Below, piece by piece: positions 17,362-27,440 of a stretch of DNA of 64,000 nt. Under the pieces are notes generated by a model. It was given only the letters and a program-made list of their open reading frames with translations, did no database searches and had not been told where the DNA came from. Numbering within the stretch: the first letter of the stretch is position 1; the number at the start of each line of letters is the position of its first letter. Made by a program: the position numbers and the translations under genes. Source of the DNA: XYA12-FULL-58-9 sp001798605 (GTDB lineage Bacteria; Myxococcota; XYA12-FULL-58-9); assembly GCA_036736205.1 (NCBI GenBank), contig DAINMX010000001.1, positions 1 to 64,000 of the forward strand. The letters are read 5' to 3'.

Positions 17362-17559
17362 GCGGCATAGTATCCACTGTCGGATGGGACTTGGCTAGAA
17401 AGCGACCACAACTCACCGGCACGGCTGACACTGGCGGCACAGCCGGTACTGGTGGTAACGGGATGAGGCGGATGAGGCGTGGACATCATCGCAACGATGC
17501 TGCATTGTGACGGATGTTGGCCCCCAATGGCTGTTGCAACGGATGGAAAGGGATAGCGC

Positions 17560-18945
17560 GTGGAACCAATGGCACGCCCCCCCACCGAACTGGTCAAGAC
17601 CTTCGATGGCGAAGAGCGCCTCGATCTCTGCCGAGCTGTTCTTGAGGTAACCCGCGGGCCTGATCGCGGGCACAAGTGTGCAGTGCGAGTCGGTGGCATC
17701 ACTGTGGGCACCGGAGTCGAATGCGATTTGGTGCTGACGGATTCCACCGTGTCTCGCAGGCAGTTCGAGGTGCGGCCGACGCCAGACGGTTTTGTCTTGG
17801 CCGACCTTCGTAGCACCAATGGCACTTGGGTAGGTGGGCTGCGGGTCAATCATGGTGTCGTGCCAGCGGGGAGTAAGATTGTCGTTGGACGTACGACACT
17901 CTTGCTCGTCGCGCGCAAAGAACGAGAGCCACATCTGCTCAGCCCGCATCACCGTTTTGGCTCACTGTTTGGTCAAAGCGCGGTGATGCGCCGCTGTTTC
18001 AAACTGCTCGAGCGTGCAGCCGATACGGACAGTACGGTGCTCATCGAGGGCGAATCAGGGACGGGAAAAGAGCTCGCTGCCCGGTCACTGCACGAGAAGT
18101 CACAGCGCTGTGACGGGCCATTTGTCGTTGTTGATTGCGGTGCCATCGCCGCGAATCTCATCGACTCGGAGCTCTTTGGCCACGAGAAGGGCGCGTTTAC
18201 TGGTGCCGTCGAGAAGCACGTCGGCGCATTTGTGCGAGCGCACGGCGGCACTCTCTTTCTCGACGAGATTGGTGAGCTCGGCCTTGAGCAGCAACCGCGA
18301 CTGCTGCGCTTCTTGGAGCGCCGAGAGGTTCGCACGGTCGGTGGTTCTGGTGAGATCGGCGTCGACGTTCGTGTTGTCGCAGCGACAAATCGTCGTATGG
18401 AGGAAGCGGTCGCTGCCGGTTCATTTCGCGAGGACTTGTTCTATCGTCTAGCTGTCATTCGTGTGGACCTGCCACCGCTGCGCAGCCGTGCCGAAGACAT
18501 CTCAATTCTCGCCCTCGAGCTCGCTCGGCAACTGCGCCCGCAGGTCGATCCGAGCACATGGCTCGACCAGGGGACTCTCGAAGTCTTCGCCAGTCACCCG
18601 TGGCCCGGAAATGTTCGAGAGCTCCGCAACGTTCTCGAGCGTTTGGCGGTCTTACCTGAATTAGAGATCGAGACTCTCTTGGGAGTAGCGGCTCGTGTCG
18701 GCTCCGGGGATTTGGACAGCTCCCTGACACAATTGCCATATCACCAAGCCAAGGAGAGACTGCTCGACAGTTTCGAGAAGCGTTACCTTGAGGCGCTACT
18801 TGCCAAAGAAGAGGGTGTCGTTGCTCGTGCTGCAGAGCGGGCTCAGGTTCCTCGTCAAACCTTCTTCCGGTTGATTCGTAAACACAACCTGCGGGGCGCT
18901 GCTGAAACTGGTGACGACGGCGATGCCGGGGCGGGACGCAGGTGA
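17560..18945 (+). CDS. FHA-domain sigma54-dependent transcriptional activator
   Basis: A 461-residue regulator: FHA domain (about 30-115, with SRR and STNGT motifs that bind phosphothreonine), AAA+ sigma54-interaction domain (about 130-365) and a Fis-type helix-turn-helix at the end ([18 protein letters not shown]). The Walker A is GESGTGKE (164-171) and the sigma54-contact loop GAFTGA (211-216). It should open sigma54 promoters when its FHA domain recognises a phosphorylated partner or itself. GTG 17560 follows AAAGGGA at a good distance. Its TGA overlaps the GTG of the kinase gene by four bases, so the kinase is the obvious input. Confidence 0.93.
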   Translation: MEPMARPPTELVKTFDGEERLDLCRAVLEVTRGPDRGHKCAVRVGGITVGTGVECDLVLTDSTVSRRQFEVRPTPDGFVLADLRSTNGTWVGGLRVNHGVVPAGSKIVVGRTTLLLVARKEREPHLLSPHHRFGSLFGQSAVMRRCFKLLERAADTDSTVLIEGESGTGKELAARSLHEKSQRCDGPFVVVDCGAIAANLIDSELFGHEKGAFTGAVEKHVGAFVRAHGGTLFLDEIGELGLEQQPRLLRFLERREVRTVGGSGEIGVDVRVVAATNRRMEEAVAAGSFREDLFYRLAVIRVDLPPLRSRAEDISILALELARQLRPQVDPSTWLDQGTLEVFASHPWPGNVRELRNVLERLAVLPELEIETLLGVAARVGSGDLDSSLTQLPYHQAKERLLDSFEKRYLEALLAKEEGVVARAAERAQVPRQTFFRLIRKHNLRGAAETGDDGDAGAGRR

Positions 18946-20732
18946 CAGAACAGCTGGCCGGGTATGTTCTCGAAGAACGGCTTGCCGTTGGCGGCATGGC
19001 CGAAGTGTTTCGGGCTCAACGCGTCGGTGCGAGCGGTTTCAAGAAGCAAGTTGCCATCAAACGGCTGCTGCCGGATCTCGCCAAGGACCCCAGGTTCGTC
19101 GAGATGTTTGAGAGTGAGGCACGCCTAGCCGCGCAGATCGACTCCGACAATATCGTGCAGGTTTTTGATTTTGGCGAAGAGAATGGCTTTCATTTTCTCG
19201 TCATGGAGTATGTCGACGGGTGCGACCTGGCCGCCGTCTTAGCGAACAGCGTGTTACCGCCAAATCTTGCCGCCCATGTGGCGCAGCAAATGTGCGTCGC
19301 ACTCGATGACCTATTCAAAGCAACGGACGACCTCGGTCAACCTCTGATCATTGCCCATCGCGACGTGACACCCGGAAACGTTTTCATCTCCCGACGCGGT
19401 GCCATCAAGCTTGGAGATCTCGGCATTGCGAAGGCGAGAGTTCGGAGCATGCGAACCGAAGCCGGGCATCTGAAGGGCAAGCTCGCCTACATGAGCCCTG
19501 AGCAAGCACGAGGTGATGACGTCGACATCCGCACCGACATCTATTGTGTCGGTGTCACCCTCTACGAAGCCCTCACGGGTGAGCGGTACCTTTCTGCCAC
19601 AACCGACGCAATGCTCGTCGACCTCGCTCGAGCACCCGAGAAATGTTTGGCGAAGATTTCAGGGAATGTGAGTTCCCGCCATCTTGCAGAGGTACTCGAG
19701 CGATGTTTGCAACCCGAACCGAGTGGACGCTTTGCCACTCCGGCGGCTGTGTTAGAGGCCCTAGAATCGGCAGTGGACATCTCCGACGTCGCTTCTCTGC
19801 GTCAGCAATTGGCCACCATGGTTGGTTTGCTGGCACTCCCCGCACCTGAGGTCGACTTTGTGGATGCTGCTGCGGTGCCTCGTCGACATCCTACCCAGCC
19901 AAACAACGAGCCGTCAGTCAAAACCGAAGTCTACGACCCTTTGGCGACGAGTCCTTTGGGTCGCGTCCGCCCTACATTGTGGGTCGGGTTGTTGATTGCC
20001 GCTGTCACCTATCTCCTATGGTCCTTCGAACCCTTTGGCGTGCGACGACAGTCGCCATCCGCCATCAAACAACGCGAGACCATATCCCAACCGGCGATTG
20101 AGCCATTGACGACCACGACAAAGACCGGCCCTCAACGGCCTTTGCCTCCACCCACGTCACGAGTCACGGGTCGCCAATCCCTTGCGTCAACGTCAGTGTC
20201 CAAACGACCTGTTCTGACTGCGCCGTCCGAGATGTCACCATCCCCTGACCTGCTTCCACCACCGCCCGGCAGCACCGTTGCAGTCGCACAGGTTCCAACA
20301 GACGCTGCGACTGGGGTCGAAGGGCAGTTGCATCAGGCGGCGGCGATACTCGAGCGGCGCGGCATTCTGGAATCCGATGCGCCTAGGATATTCGCTGAGC
20401 ACCTGCGCCTGAGCCAACGACCCCACTCAGGCACTGAGGAATTGCGCCAAGCCAAGGGTCTCGTCGAGCAAGTCTCTTCTCTTGTTGTCGACCGCGCCTT
20501 CATCGACACCAAGCTGCAACGGATAAATCGTGAGATGGTCGGGCACGATCTGGATGCAGAGACAAAAGCCAAGGTGCGCCGCTCCATCCGCGAAGTTCTT
20601 TCCTTGGCGGTTACGGCACAGTATGACTCCGCCAATCACGAGCTCAATCGGGTGCTATCGTTGATCGGAGGCTCTGCCTCTTCGCTTTCCGGGGATCGTG
20701 ACGACAATTCGGTTCAGAGATCTCCCAGATGA
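18942..20732 (+). CDS. Transmembrane Ser/Thr protein kinase
   Basis: A 596-residue kinase. N-terminal kinase domain (about 7-275): glycine loop [11 protein letters not shown] lysine K40, catalytic loop HRDVTPGN (139-146, D141), metal motif DLG (159-161) in place of DFG, and MSPEQ for the APE region. One transmembrane helix (about 345-362) precedes a Pro/Ser/Thr-rich segment and a helical C-terminal domain outside the membrane; there is no PASTA repeat. The start GTG overlaps the activator's stop (GTGA). The coupling points to phosphorylation of the FHA activator in response to an envelope signal, an inference from context. Confidence 0.92.
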   Translation: MTEQLAGYVLEERLAVGGMAEVFRAQRVGASGFKKQVAIKRLLPDLAKDPRFVEMFESEARLAAQIDSDNIVQVFDFGEENGFHFLVMEYVDGCDLAAVLANSVLPPNLAAHVAQQMCVALDDLFKATDDLGQPLIIAHRDVTPGNVFISRRGAIKLGDLGIAKARVRSMRTEAGHLKGKLAYMSPEQARGDDVDIRTDIYCVGVTLYEALTGERYLSATTDAMLVDLARAPEKCLAKISGNVSSRHLAEVLERCLQPEPSGRFATPAAVLEALESAVDISDVASLRQQLATMVGLLALPAPEVDFVDAAAVPRRHPTQPNNEPSVKTEVYDPLATSPLGRVRPTLWVGLLIAAVTYLLWSFEPFGVRRQSPSAIKQRETISQPAIEPLTTTTKTGPQRPLPPPTSRVTGRQSLASTSVSKRPVLTAPSEMSPSPDLLPPPPGSTVAVAQVPTDAATGVEGQLHQAAAILERRGILESDAPRIFAEHLRLSQRPHSGTEELRQAKGLVEQVSSLVVDRAFIDTKLQRINREMVGHDLDAETKAKVRRSIREVLSLAVTAQYDSANHELNRVLSLIGGSASSLSGDRDDNSVQRSPR

Positions 20733-21340
20733 ACGGCCCTGTCATCGGCCCGAGGTTGCTCCACGGCCCACCAGGTGAGTCCCACCGACGCACCGATGAC
20801 CACAACGGCTGTTGTCCACACCCACCACTTTTTATGCCAGGGTGCCACTGAGCTCGGGAAGAGACGCTGTCGCAGGTCGCCGGCATACTGTTTGAGCACC
20901 AGGTCGTCGGCTGAGACAGTCTCTTGAAGGTCTTGCACGATGACGCCATCGGTGACGTCGAAGAGGCGAACCCGTACCAACCGAACATCGTCGAGCCCGG
21001 CGACGGTGACCGACAGCGCCGAATCGGCGTTCACCTTCCTGCCTACATTGATCAGACACTCGTCGGATTGGTTGCATTGGTTTACGTCTCCGGGCAGGGC
21101 TCGGATGACCTCTGGTTGCGCCACTATTCCTATGTGCCCGGCGGTCGCGAGCTCGGCACGCAGGGCGTCGTCAAATGCTGCGGCTTCCGTTTCGGCGATG
21201 CCAAGGGTGGTGCTGGGCACAATCGCCAATCGCATGTTTGGATTGGATTGCCCATGGGCGCAGGCAACAAGGGTGGCGGGCAAACAGATGACGCAAAATA
21301 CAAAAGGAGACAACGGACTTTTTTTGCTCGGGTGTCTCAC
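20714..21340 (-). CDS. Putative envelope protein, lipoprotein-like signal and C-terminal TM
   Basis: I do not recognise the family. About 208 residues from GTG 21340: hydrophobic segment with a lipobox-like LVAC, a mixed alpha/beta domain (LAIVPSTT... A.LRAELA... VV) with two cysteines in CNQSDEC, then a transmembrane helix WVWTTAVVVIGASVGLTWW near the C-terminus. The domain resembles the caspase-like/TPR-neighbour sensor modules common beside myxobacterial kinases (LRLFDVTDG... V), but this is loose. An in-frame TTG at 21397 is the alternative start and would spoil the signal. Its 3' end overlaps the kinase gene by 19 bp. Confidence 0.6.
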   Translation of the reverse strand: MRHPSKKSPLSPFVFCVICLPATLVACAHGQSNPNMRLAIVPSTTLGIAETEAAAFDDALRAELATAGHIGIVAQPEVIRALPGDVNQCNQSDECLINVGRKVNADSALSVTVAGLDDVRLVRVRLFDVTDGVIVQDLQETVSADDLVLKQYAGDLRQRLFPSSVAPWHKKWWVWTTAVVVIGASVGLTWWAVEQPRADDRAVHLGDL

Positions 21341-21476
21341 GACTGCGGTTGATGGTACTGGCAGGAGGGTGTCCTGAACAAGCGATTCGCACCTCAACGG
21401 GCTGTTTCCCGAGCGTTGGGAGTGTTATCCTTGGACACTTGATGAGCAGTATCGTTGCACCAAAAGGGTCGCCCCG

Positions 21477-23390
21477 ATGACCCAGGAGCGACCGAGTCGG
21501 CAACAGTTTGACTGCCGCGTACGCCTCGCAGTCTCGGGACGTCAAACGATTGTTGAACGCTATGCTGCCAACCTCAGCGAAGGCGGCATGTTCATTCGTG
21601 ACGACCGACCACCGCCGGTTGGTAGTGTCGTCCTCATTGAGTTTGTTTTGCCGGACGGTCAGTCCCTCAGCCGTGCTGCCGCCCGAGTTGTCCATTCGCG
21701 ACCGGCGACCATGGAGGGGGACACCACGGCGGGCATGGGTCTGCAGTTTGTGCAGCTCGATGCGCTGGCCCAAGAGATCGTCGAGCAGCTAAATGGTCAG
21801 ACTGGAACCGACGTCAAGGCCAAAGCTGAGCCCGAGCAAACCGAGTCGCGTTTGTTTGACTTGCGTGGTCTCGAAGCTCCTTTGCTCGCGTCCTCTGGCC
21901 CCATCCTTGGCATCGATCTCGGCACGGTGAATAGCTGTGTGGCGGTGGTCAAAGCCAACAAACCGCATGTCGTGCTCGGACCGCAGGGCTACGACGTCGT
22001 GCCATCGGTGGTTTTTGTCTCAGACCAGGAAGAGGTCTTTGTTGGGCACAAAGCGCTCGAGCGCATGATCCTCCAGCCGCATCGGGCAATCTACGGTTCC
22101 AAACGCTTCTTGGGACGGCCATTCATCTCCAAGGAGGTGCAAACCTACGGTCACTTCTTCAACTACGATTTGGTCGCAGGGCAAGACGGGCGCACCGCGG
22201 CCTCTGTCGACGGCAAGCTGGTCCCCCTTGAGGTTGTCGGAGGCCACATTCTGTCGCGACTGCGGCAAATGGCGGAGCTCCATCTCGGTTGTAACGTGGG
22301 TCGTGCGGTTATCACCGTGCCCGCCTATTTTGGTGAGACCCAGCGACAGGCCGTTCGCGATGCAGGTCGCATTGCTGGCCTCAACGTAGAGCGAATCCTC
22401 AATGAACCCACCGCCGCAGCCATTGCCTACGGTTTTGGCCGCAACATGAAACGCACGATTCTCGTATATGACCTGGGTGGTGGCACCTTTGATGCTACCG
22501 TTTTGCGTATCAAGGATGACACATTCGAAGTTCTAGCCACCGACGGCGATCCATTTCTCGGGGGTTCTGATTTCGATGATCGACTCACTGAGTTTGTCCT
22601 GTCCTCCTTTGAGCGCCTGGGCAACCCCAGTTTGCGTAGAGATGCCGTGGCCGTGCAACGTGTTCGTTTTGCTGTCGAGCTCGCCAAATGCCAACTCTCC
22701 GAAGCCACGAGCGCCGACATCGACTTGCCGTATATTGCCCAAGGCTCGCAGGGACCATTGCATTTGCAGATGAAACTGCCGCGAGATCTTTTCGAGCGAC
22801 TCGTTCAAGACCTCGTCGATCGAACATTCATCATTGTTCAAGAGGTCCTCGACCGCGCCAAAATTCTCAGCAAAGAGCTTGATGACGTACTCCTCGTGGG
22901 TGGTCAGTCTCGCAGTCCTTTGGTCCGCCAGCGATTGTTCGAGCGGTTCGCGCAGAAGCCGAGCAGTTCGGTGCATCCCACTGAAGCGGTGGCCCTGGGT
23001 GCCGCCATTGTCGCCGAGGCACTTCACTCCGATCTGCAAATTCACATGGCCGACATCCTGCCCGCAACCATTCGTCTCGGTCGTGCCGATGGTGGCACGA
23101 CGGTGTTGATTTCACGGGGTGAGCGTTTGCCGGTGCGCAAAGAGTTTGAGGTACCCTCCGAGGCGCGGTCCGAAGGCATCAGAGTATCCCTGTATCGTGG
23201 CGAGCTCGAACGCACAGACGAGAACACTTTCCTCGGTTCGTTGGTGTTTCCAACTTCACAAAATGCCACCACGGGTGGTGCCGCCAAGGTCGTCATGCAG
23301 GTTAGCGGCGACGGTTTGTTGTCAATGCACGCATTCAATCCCGCTACCGGAGAGCACCGCGAGCTCGACCTGCTACTCAACGACAATTGA
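21477..23390 (+). CDS. PilZ-Hsp70 fusion protein
   Basis: A 637-residue protein joining two domains. Residues about 5-110 form a PilZ-like domain of the TIGR02266 type (AANLSEGGMFI, FVLPDG, AGMGLQF). Residues about 142-637 are an Hsp70: phosphate-1 loop GIDLGTVNSC (from 145), NEPTAAAIAYGF (about 312), DLGGGTFD (about 330) and a shortened substrate-binding beta domain without the C-terminal lid. The ATPase core looks intact. A c-di-GMP- or motility-linked chaperone is a reasonable inference; the PilZ N-terminal arginine motif is imperfect (RVRLAVSGR), so nucleotide binding is uncertain. ATG 21477 has AAAAGGG upstream. nadC follows by 12 bp. Confidence 0.88.
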   Translation: MTQERPSRQQFDCRVRLAVSGRQTIVERYAANLSEGGMFIRDDRPPPVGSVVLIEFVLPDGQSLSRAAARVVHSRPATMEGDTTAGMGLQFVQLDALAQEIVEQLNGQTGTDVKAKAEPEQTESRLFDLRGLEAPLLASSGPILGIDLGTVNSCVAVVKANKPHVVLGPQGYDVVPSVVFVSDQEEVFVGHKALERMILQPHRAIYGSKRFLGRPFISKEVQTYGHFFNYDLVAGQDGRTAASVDGKLVPLEVVGGHILSRLRQMAELHLGCNVGRAVITVPAYFGETQRQAVRDAGRIAGLNVERILNEPTAAAIAYGFGRNMKRTILVYDLGGGTFDATVLRIKDDTFEVLATDGDPFLGGSDFDDRLTEFVLSSFERLGNPSLRRDAVAVQRVRFAVELAKCQLSEATSADIDLPYIAQGSQGPLHLQMKLPRDLFERLVQDLVDRTFIIVQEVLDRAKILSKELDDVLLVGGQSRSPLVRQRLFERFAQKPSSSVHPTEAVALGAAIVAEALHSDLQIHMADILPATIRLGRADGGTTVLISRGERLPVRKEFEVPSEARSEGIRVSLYRGELERTDENTFLGSLVFPTSQNATTGGAAKVVMQVSGDGLLSMHAFNPATGEHRELDLLLNDN

Positions 23391-23402
23391 AAAGGAACCG
23401 TC

Positions 23403-24269
23403 ATGTCCGGTGATCGAGTCGACTGGGACGCGTTGTGCCAGCATCGCGAAGTGGAGCAACTGACGAATCTTGCCATCGCTGAAGACCTCGGCACCGGTGA
23501 TTTGACCACAGACGCGATCTTCAGTGAATCAAGAATCGTCGAGGGGCGTATCGTCGCTCGAACTCCGACGGTGGTGTGCGGCATCCCGTTGATCAAGCAC
23601 ATCCTGCTTTCCTTCGATGCAGAGGCGATGCTCGAACAATCTGTGCCCGAGGGCAGTCTGGTTAAAGCTGGCACAACCATCGCCACCATCAAGGCGGACG
23701 TTCGCGCATTGCTCAAAGCCGAGCGCTGCATGCTCAACTTCCTCATGCGATTGTGTGGTATCGCCTATGGTGCCCACCAGGTCGTCGCAGCACTGCCCAT
23801 CGGGGTGCGCGCCGAAATCTACGACACCCGCAAGACCATGCCGGGCTGGCGCCAGCTCGACAAAGCGGCTGTGGCAACGGGCGGGGCTCGCAATCATCGT
23901 TTTGGTCTCTACGACGCCGTCCTCATCAAGGACAATCACATCGCCGCGGCGCAGTCGCTCACCGACGCAGTCAAAAAGGCGCAGCAATACACCAAAGGTA
24001 GAGTGCCTATTGAGGTTGAGGTCGACACTCTCGGGCAACTCGATGAGGCCATTGCCGCCAAAGCCGACATCGTTCTTATCGACAACTTTTCTGAGACCGA
24101 CATGAAGACTGCCGTCGAGCGTGCAGGAGGGAGACTCATCCTTGAAGCGTCGGGGGGAGTCACTTGCGAGCGGATTGCCGCGATAGCCCGGACAGGTGTC
24201 GATCGCATTTCCCTCGGGTCTCTGACGCACTCGGTGATACCCCCAGATATAGGCCTCGATATGGATTAG
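23403..24269 (+). CDS. nadC: Nicotinate-nucleotide pyrophosphorylase (carboxylating)
   Basis: A 288-residue quinolinate phosphoribosyltransferase that converts quinolinate and PRPP to nicotinate mononucleotide, CO2 and PPi in de novo NAD synthesis. Signature stretches are AEDLGTGDLTTDAIF, AERCMLNFL.RLCGIA, YDTRKTMPGWR, KAAVATGGARNHRFGLYDA, IKDNHIAA, EVEVDTLGQLDEA and EASGGV. Full length. ATG 23403 follows AAAAGGA. nadA and nadB are not in the window; the gene sits 12 bp behind the PilZ-Hsp70 gene and may share its transcript. Confidence 0.97.
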   Translation: MSGDRVDWDALCQHREVEQLTNLAIAEDLGTGDLTTDAIFSESRIVEGRIVARTPTVVCGIPLIKHILLSFDAEAMLEQSVPEGSLVKAGTTIATIKADVRALLKAERCMLNFLMRLCGIAYGAHQVVAALPIGVRAEIYDTRKTMPGWRQLDKAAVATGGARNHRFGLYDAVLIKDNHIAAAQSLTDAVKKAQQYTKGRVPIEVEVDTLGQLDEAIAAKADIVLIDNFSETDMKTAVERAGGRLILEASGGVTCERIAAIARTGVDRISLGSLTHSVIPPDIGLDMD

Positions 24270-24362
24270 ATCGCCTTGGGTTGGACCGCTCCTTTTTCCC
24301 ATATGCTGTGCTGCATGAATGTCACGATACGTGGTAACGTCTGACTCTGGTGAGGATATGAC

Positions 24363-25019
24363 ATGATTGTTCTGGTTTTGGCGCTACTGGGACAGAACTG
24401 GGTTGTGGGGCCCGACAATCTCATGTTGCCCGACGGTCCGATGATGGGCGGACAGCAATCAGGTCCCTATGTGGCACCAGATAACCTTTTCAGCGTGAGG
24501 GTTCCCGGGGGCTGGGGAATCGCTTTGCATAAGGACGATCCCAATACCATCGACTTTCGCGCCGTCTCGCTACCGGGAAATGGCGTTTTGCAGATCCGTC
24601 GAGTCATCGTGCCGCAGGGTGCCCATCCGCGGCAATTGGCTCTCAATGCCGTGGAGATCCGCCTCTCCAAGCTGCCCAACTTCGAGTTGGTCGAACGACG
24701 CGATGTCGTCATCAATGGCAACCAGGCGACTGCCGTGACTGGTTCATATTCGCATCAGGGCAATCTGCAGTTTCCTGTCGCCGTGGAAGAAGTCCACATG
24801 GTCGCCGGCAGCGAGGCCTTCATCTTTCACTTCGAGTGCTTCGCTCCCGAGGCGTCCAATCTTGCCCGCGACGTCAACACCTTCTACGCGTCGTTTGTCC
24901 CCCGTCCCGTCTTGGCGGAGCCGGTTGTCGAGCCACAGCCAGACCCCACTGTCACGCCGACAAAGAAGTCGAAGAAGAAAAGGAAACCTCGCCGCGCCTT
25001 TGACGAAACCCGTTTTTGA
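24363..25019 (+). CDS. Secreted protein, PsbP/DUF1795-like
   Basis: A 218-residue protein with a short hydrophobic N-terminus and a single domain (about 35-180) of the type FSVRVPGGWGI... I.FRAVSLPGNGVLQI... NGNQATAVTGSY... FHFECFA, which has the layout of PsbP-like/DUF1795 domains. The tail (about 185-218) is Pro-rich then very basic (KKSKKKRKPRR). Role unknown. ATG 24363 has TGAGGA six bases upstream. It is convergent with nifS, whose stop is 26 bp away. Confidence 0.65.
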   Translation: MIVLVLALLGQNWVVGPDNLMLPDGPMMGGQQSGPYVAPDNLFSVRVPGGWGIALHKDDPNTIDFRAVSLPGNGVLQIRRVIVPQGAHPRQLALNAVEIRLSKLPNFELVERRDVVINGNQATAVTGSYSHQGNLQFPVAVEEVHMVAGSEAFIFHFECFAPEASNLARDVNTFYASFVPRPVLAEPVVEPQPDPTVTPTKKSKKKRKPRRAFDETRF

Positions 25020-25045
25020 CCCGCTCCTCGAAGACCTGCGACCGC

Positions 25046-26260
25046 TCACATACCAATCTGTGAATCGGCGTTGCGGCGGGGGGCGTTGGTCTTGACGTCC
25101 CAGTAAGGCGAGAGCCGACGAAGGTTTGCGACGATGCCGGGAAAAACCTCGAGGATGCGTTCGATGTCGGCGTCGGTGCTGTAGCGGCTCAGGCTGAAAC
25201 GGATGGAGCCGTGCATGGCGGTGAACGGTACTTTCATCGCCATGAGCACGTGCGACGGCTCGAGGGAGCCAGACGTGCAGGCGGAACCACTCGAGGCACA
25301 TACTCCCGATGCGCTGAGCTGATAGAGCATGCCCTCGCCCTCGACATAATGAACGGCGACGTTTAGCGTGTTGGGTAAACGAATTGCGCCGCTGCCGTTG
25401 ATCTCCAAATGCGGGATGGCGTCGATCAGTCCCTTCTCCACTCGATCACGCAAGGCCAACACGCGAGCCTCTTCGGGCATGTGCTCCTGTGCCAGTTCAC
25501 AGGCCTTGGCGAGTCCGACGATGTACGGGACATTCTCGGTGCCGGCGCGACGGCCTTCCTCTTGATGGCCACCGATCATGTAGGGACGGATGGGAGTACC
25601 GCGACGAATGAAAAGAGCGCCGATGCCCTTAGGAGCGTGCATCTTGTGACCAGAGAAGGACAAAAGGTCGACGTGGGGCATGCCGTTCTTAAGGTCGATA
25701 GGGATCTTGCCCACCGTCTGGGTGGCGTCGGTGTGAAAGACGATGTCGGGTTCGGTTTCTTTGGTGAGACGCGACATTTCTTCGATGGGGAACACCACAC
25801 CGGTTTCGTTGTTGGCGTGCATGATGGTGACCAAAGCTGTTTGCTCAGGCCTAAGTGCTCGCACGAAGTCGGCCATGTCGATTTGTCCGTGACGATCGAC
25901 GGGCAAAACGGTTACTTCATAGTCGTTGCGGGCGAGCTCTTTGCAAACCTCAAGAACCGCGGGATGCTCTACGGCTGACGTGATGACGTGCCGACGTGTT
26001 GGCATGGCCTTGGTGACACCGAAGATCGCGGCGTTATTGCTCTCGGTGGCGCATGAGGTGAAGAGGATCTGTCGCGAGGCACCAACGCCGAGGAGCTTGG
26101 CCACGGTTTGGCGTGCAGCAGTGATTGCGTCCGCAGCCGGCTTCGACGAGTCGTACATGGAGCTTGGGTTGAAGTATTCTGCGGTGAAGTACGGCCGCAT
26201 CGCCTCGACGACTTCGGGTGCGATAGCAGTGGTGGCGTTATTGTCTGCATAGACGATCAT
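25046..26260 (-). CDS. nifS: Cysteine desulfurase NifS
   Basis: A 404-residue PLP enzyme that takes sulfur from cysteine for Fe-S cluster assembly. Seen: YADNNATT at the N-terminus, PLP lysine in SFSGHKMHAPKG, RRAGTENVPYIVG, and the catalytic cysteine loop CASSGSACTSGSLEPSHVL, which is the NifS/IscS (group I) form. ATG 26260 gives the standard N-terminus; an upstream in-frame start at 26293 adds 11 atypical residues. It lies 106 bp downstream of nifU. No nitrogenase genes are near, so the pair probably serves general Fe-S assembly. Confidence 0.94.
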   Translation of the reverse strand: MIVYADNNATTAIAPEVVEAMRPYFTAEYFNPSSMYDSSKPAADAITAARQTVAKLLGVGASRQILFTSCATESNNAAIFGVTKAMPTRRHVITSAVEHPAVLEVCKELARNDYEVTVLPVDRHGQIDMADFVRALRPEQTALVTIMHANNETGVVFPIEEMSRLTKETEPDIVFHTDATQTVGKIPIDLKNGMPHVDLLSFSGHKMHAPKGIGALFIRRGTPIRPYMIGGHQEEGRRAGTENVPYIVGLAKACELAQEHMPEEARVLALRDRVEKGLIDAIPHLEINGSGAIRLPNTLNVAVHYVEGEGMLYQLSASGVCASSGSACTSGSLEPSHVLMAMKVPFTAMHGSIRFSLSRYSTDADIERILEVFPGIVANLRRLSPYWDVKTNAPRRNADSQIGM

Positions 26261-26366
26261 GATTCTCTCGTGCGGTTTGGGTGGTGCCGCCAAGTGATGT
26301 CAGTCAGCGTGCCGGTCACAGAGAAGAAAACAGAATCTCGGAGGAGCGCAAACGGCATGACCGTGA

Positions 26367-27323
26367 TTAGACGGCGATGACGCGAATGCGTTCGTCGACC
26401 TTTGCTTTGAGGGTGCCCTCGACCATCAGTTTGAGCGTCATCGAAGCGCCAGCACAGCCAGCGCAAGCACCGGCGAGTTTTGCATAAATGATGGTGTCTT
26501 TGATGTCGATAAGCTCGAGACTGCCGCCGTCCTGAGCGAGCATTGGTTTGACCTCGGTCTCCAGGACTTGCTCCACCTTTTTGGCGAACTGAAAGGGAGA
26601 CATCTTTGGCTGCTTGGGGATGTCGCCGTGTAGCTCTGGCTGGGTGGGATTGGCCTTGATCGTGAGCTCTCGCCGGCCCCAGGTTTCGTCGAGGAGATCC
26701 TGCAAGCCGCCGGGAGCGTGGTGGCAGTTCATGCAGGCGCCGCCTGCCTTGATGGCACCGGTGATGTCCTCGATGGTTTTGAGCTTAAGTTCTTGGATCT
26801 TGCGACGGATATATGGCTCAGTCATGGTGAAGCAAGTGCAGACGATGCGCCCGTCGGCGTCCTCTTCGTTCTTGAACTCGACACCCAGGGCCGCAAGATC
26901 AACGCCGCGCTTCTGCGCCCAATTGAAAACAGAAGCTTCCAAGGCTTCGGCACCCATCACGGAACAATGCAGCTTCTGTTTGGGAAGGCCTCCCAGCACG
27001 TCGACGATGTCGCTGTTGGTGATCTTGAGTGCCATGAGCGGCGTGTACTCTTTCGTCTCCAACAGCACACATAAGGCCTCAGAGGAAGCAATCGCTGACG
27101 TACAACCAAAAGTGAGGTAGCGTGCGTCGGTGATAATGTCCTTGGTCGGATCGCTCGCGTCCTTTTTGACACGAAAAGTGAATCGCATGGCGTCGCCACA
27201 CGAGATCGAACCATGCTCGCCAAAGCCATCGGGATCTTCTATCTCGCCAAGATGAGTGCCCGGCTTGCCCTGGACTGCGTCCATGAACAGCTGTGTTGTT
27301 TTCTCGGTGTACTGCCAGGCCAT
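26367..27323 (-). CDS. nifU: NifU Fe-S cluster scaffold (three-domain)
   Basis: A 318-residue scaffold with all three NifU parts. The IscU-like domain (about 1-130) has cysteines C42, C74 and C120; the central [2Fe-2S] domain has C162, C164, C197 and C200 (CTC and CMNC); the C-terminal Nfu domain has CAGC near residue 290. It assembles clusters with sulfur from NifS and passes them to client proteins. ATG 27323 has a strong GGAGG. Full-length NifU is found outside nitrogen fixers in epsilon- and deltaproteobacteria, so nitrogen fixation should not be inferred. Confidence 0.95.
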   Translation of the reverse strand: MAWQYTEKTTQLFMDAVQGKPGTHLGEIEDPDGFGEHGSISCGDAMRFTFRVKKDASDPTKDIITDARYLTFGCTSAIASSEALCVLLETKEYTPLMALKITNSDIVDVLGGLPKQKLHCSVMGAEALEASVFNWAQKRGVDLAALGVEFKNEEDADGRIVCTCFTMTEPYIRRKIQELKLKTIEDITGAIKAGGACMNCHHAPGGLQDLLDETWGRRELTIKANPTQPELHGDIPKQPKMSPFQFAKKVEQVLETEVKPMLAQDGGSLELIDIKDTIIYAKLAGACAGCAGASMTLKLMVEGTLKAKVDERIRVIAV

Positions 27324-27440
27324 TCTGCTACCTCCTGCTCGGCCGACGGTTGCGCAGTAGTGGAAACACTCCGTTTCGTCAACCCTTGGCCGCCCCCTTG
27401 AGCATTTTGCCTTTCCCCGATTTCAGTGCCTCGCCACCAC

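Noticed and set aside
25046..27323. Nitrogen-fixation gene cluster
   Set aside because: Only nifU and nifS are present, with no nitrogenase or nif regulatory genes; these serve general Fe-S assembly in many bacteria.
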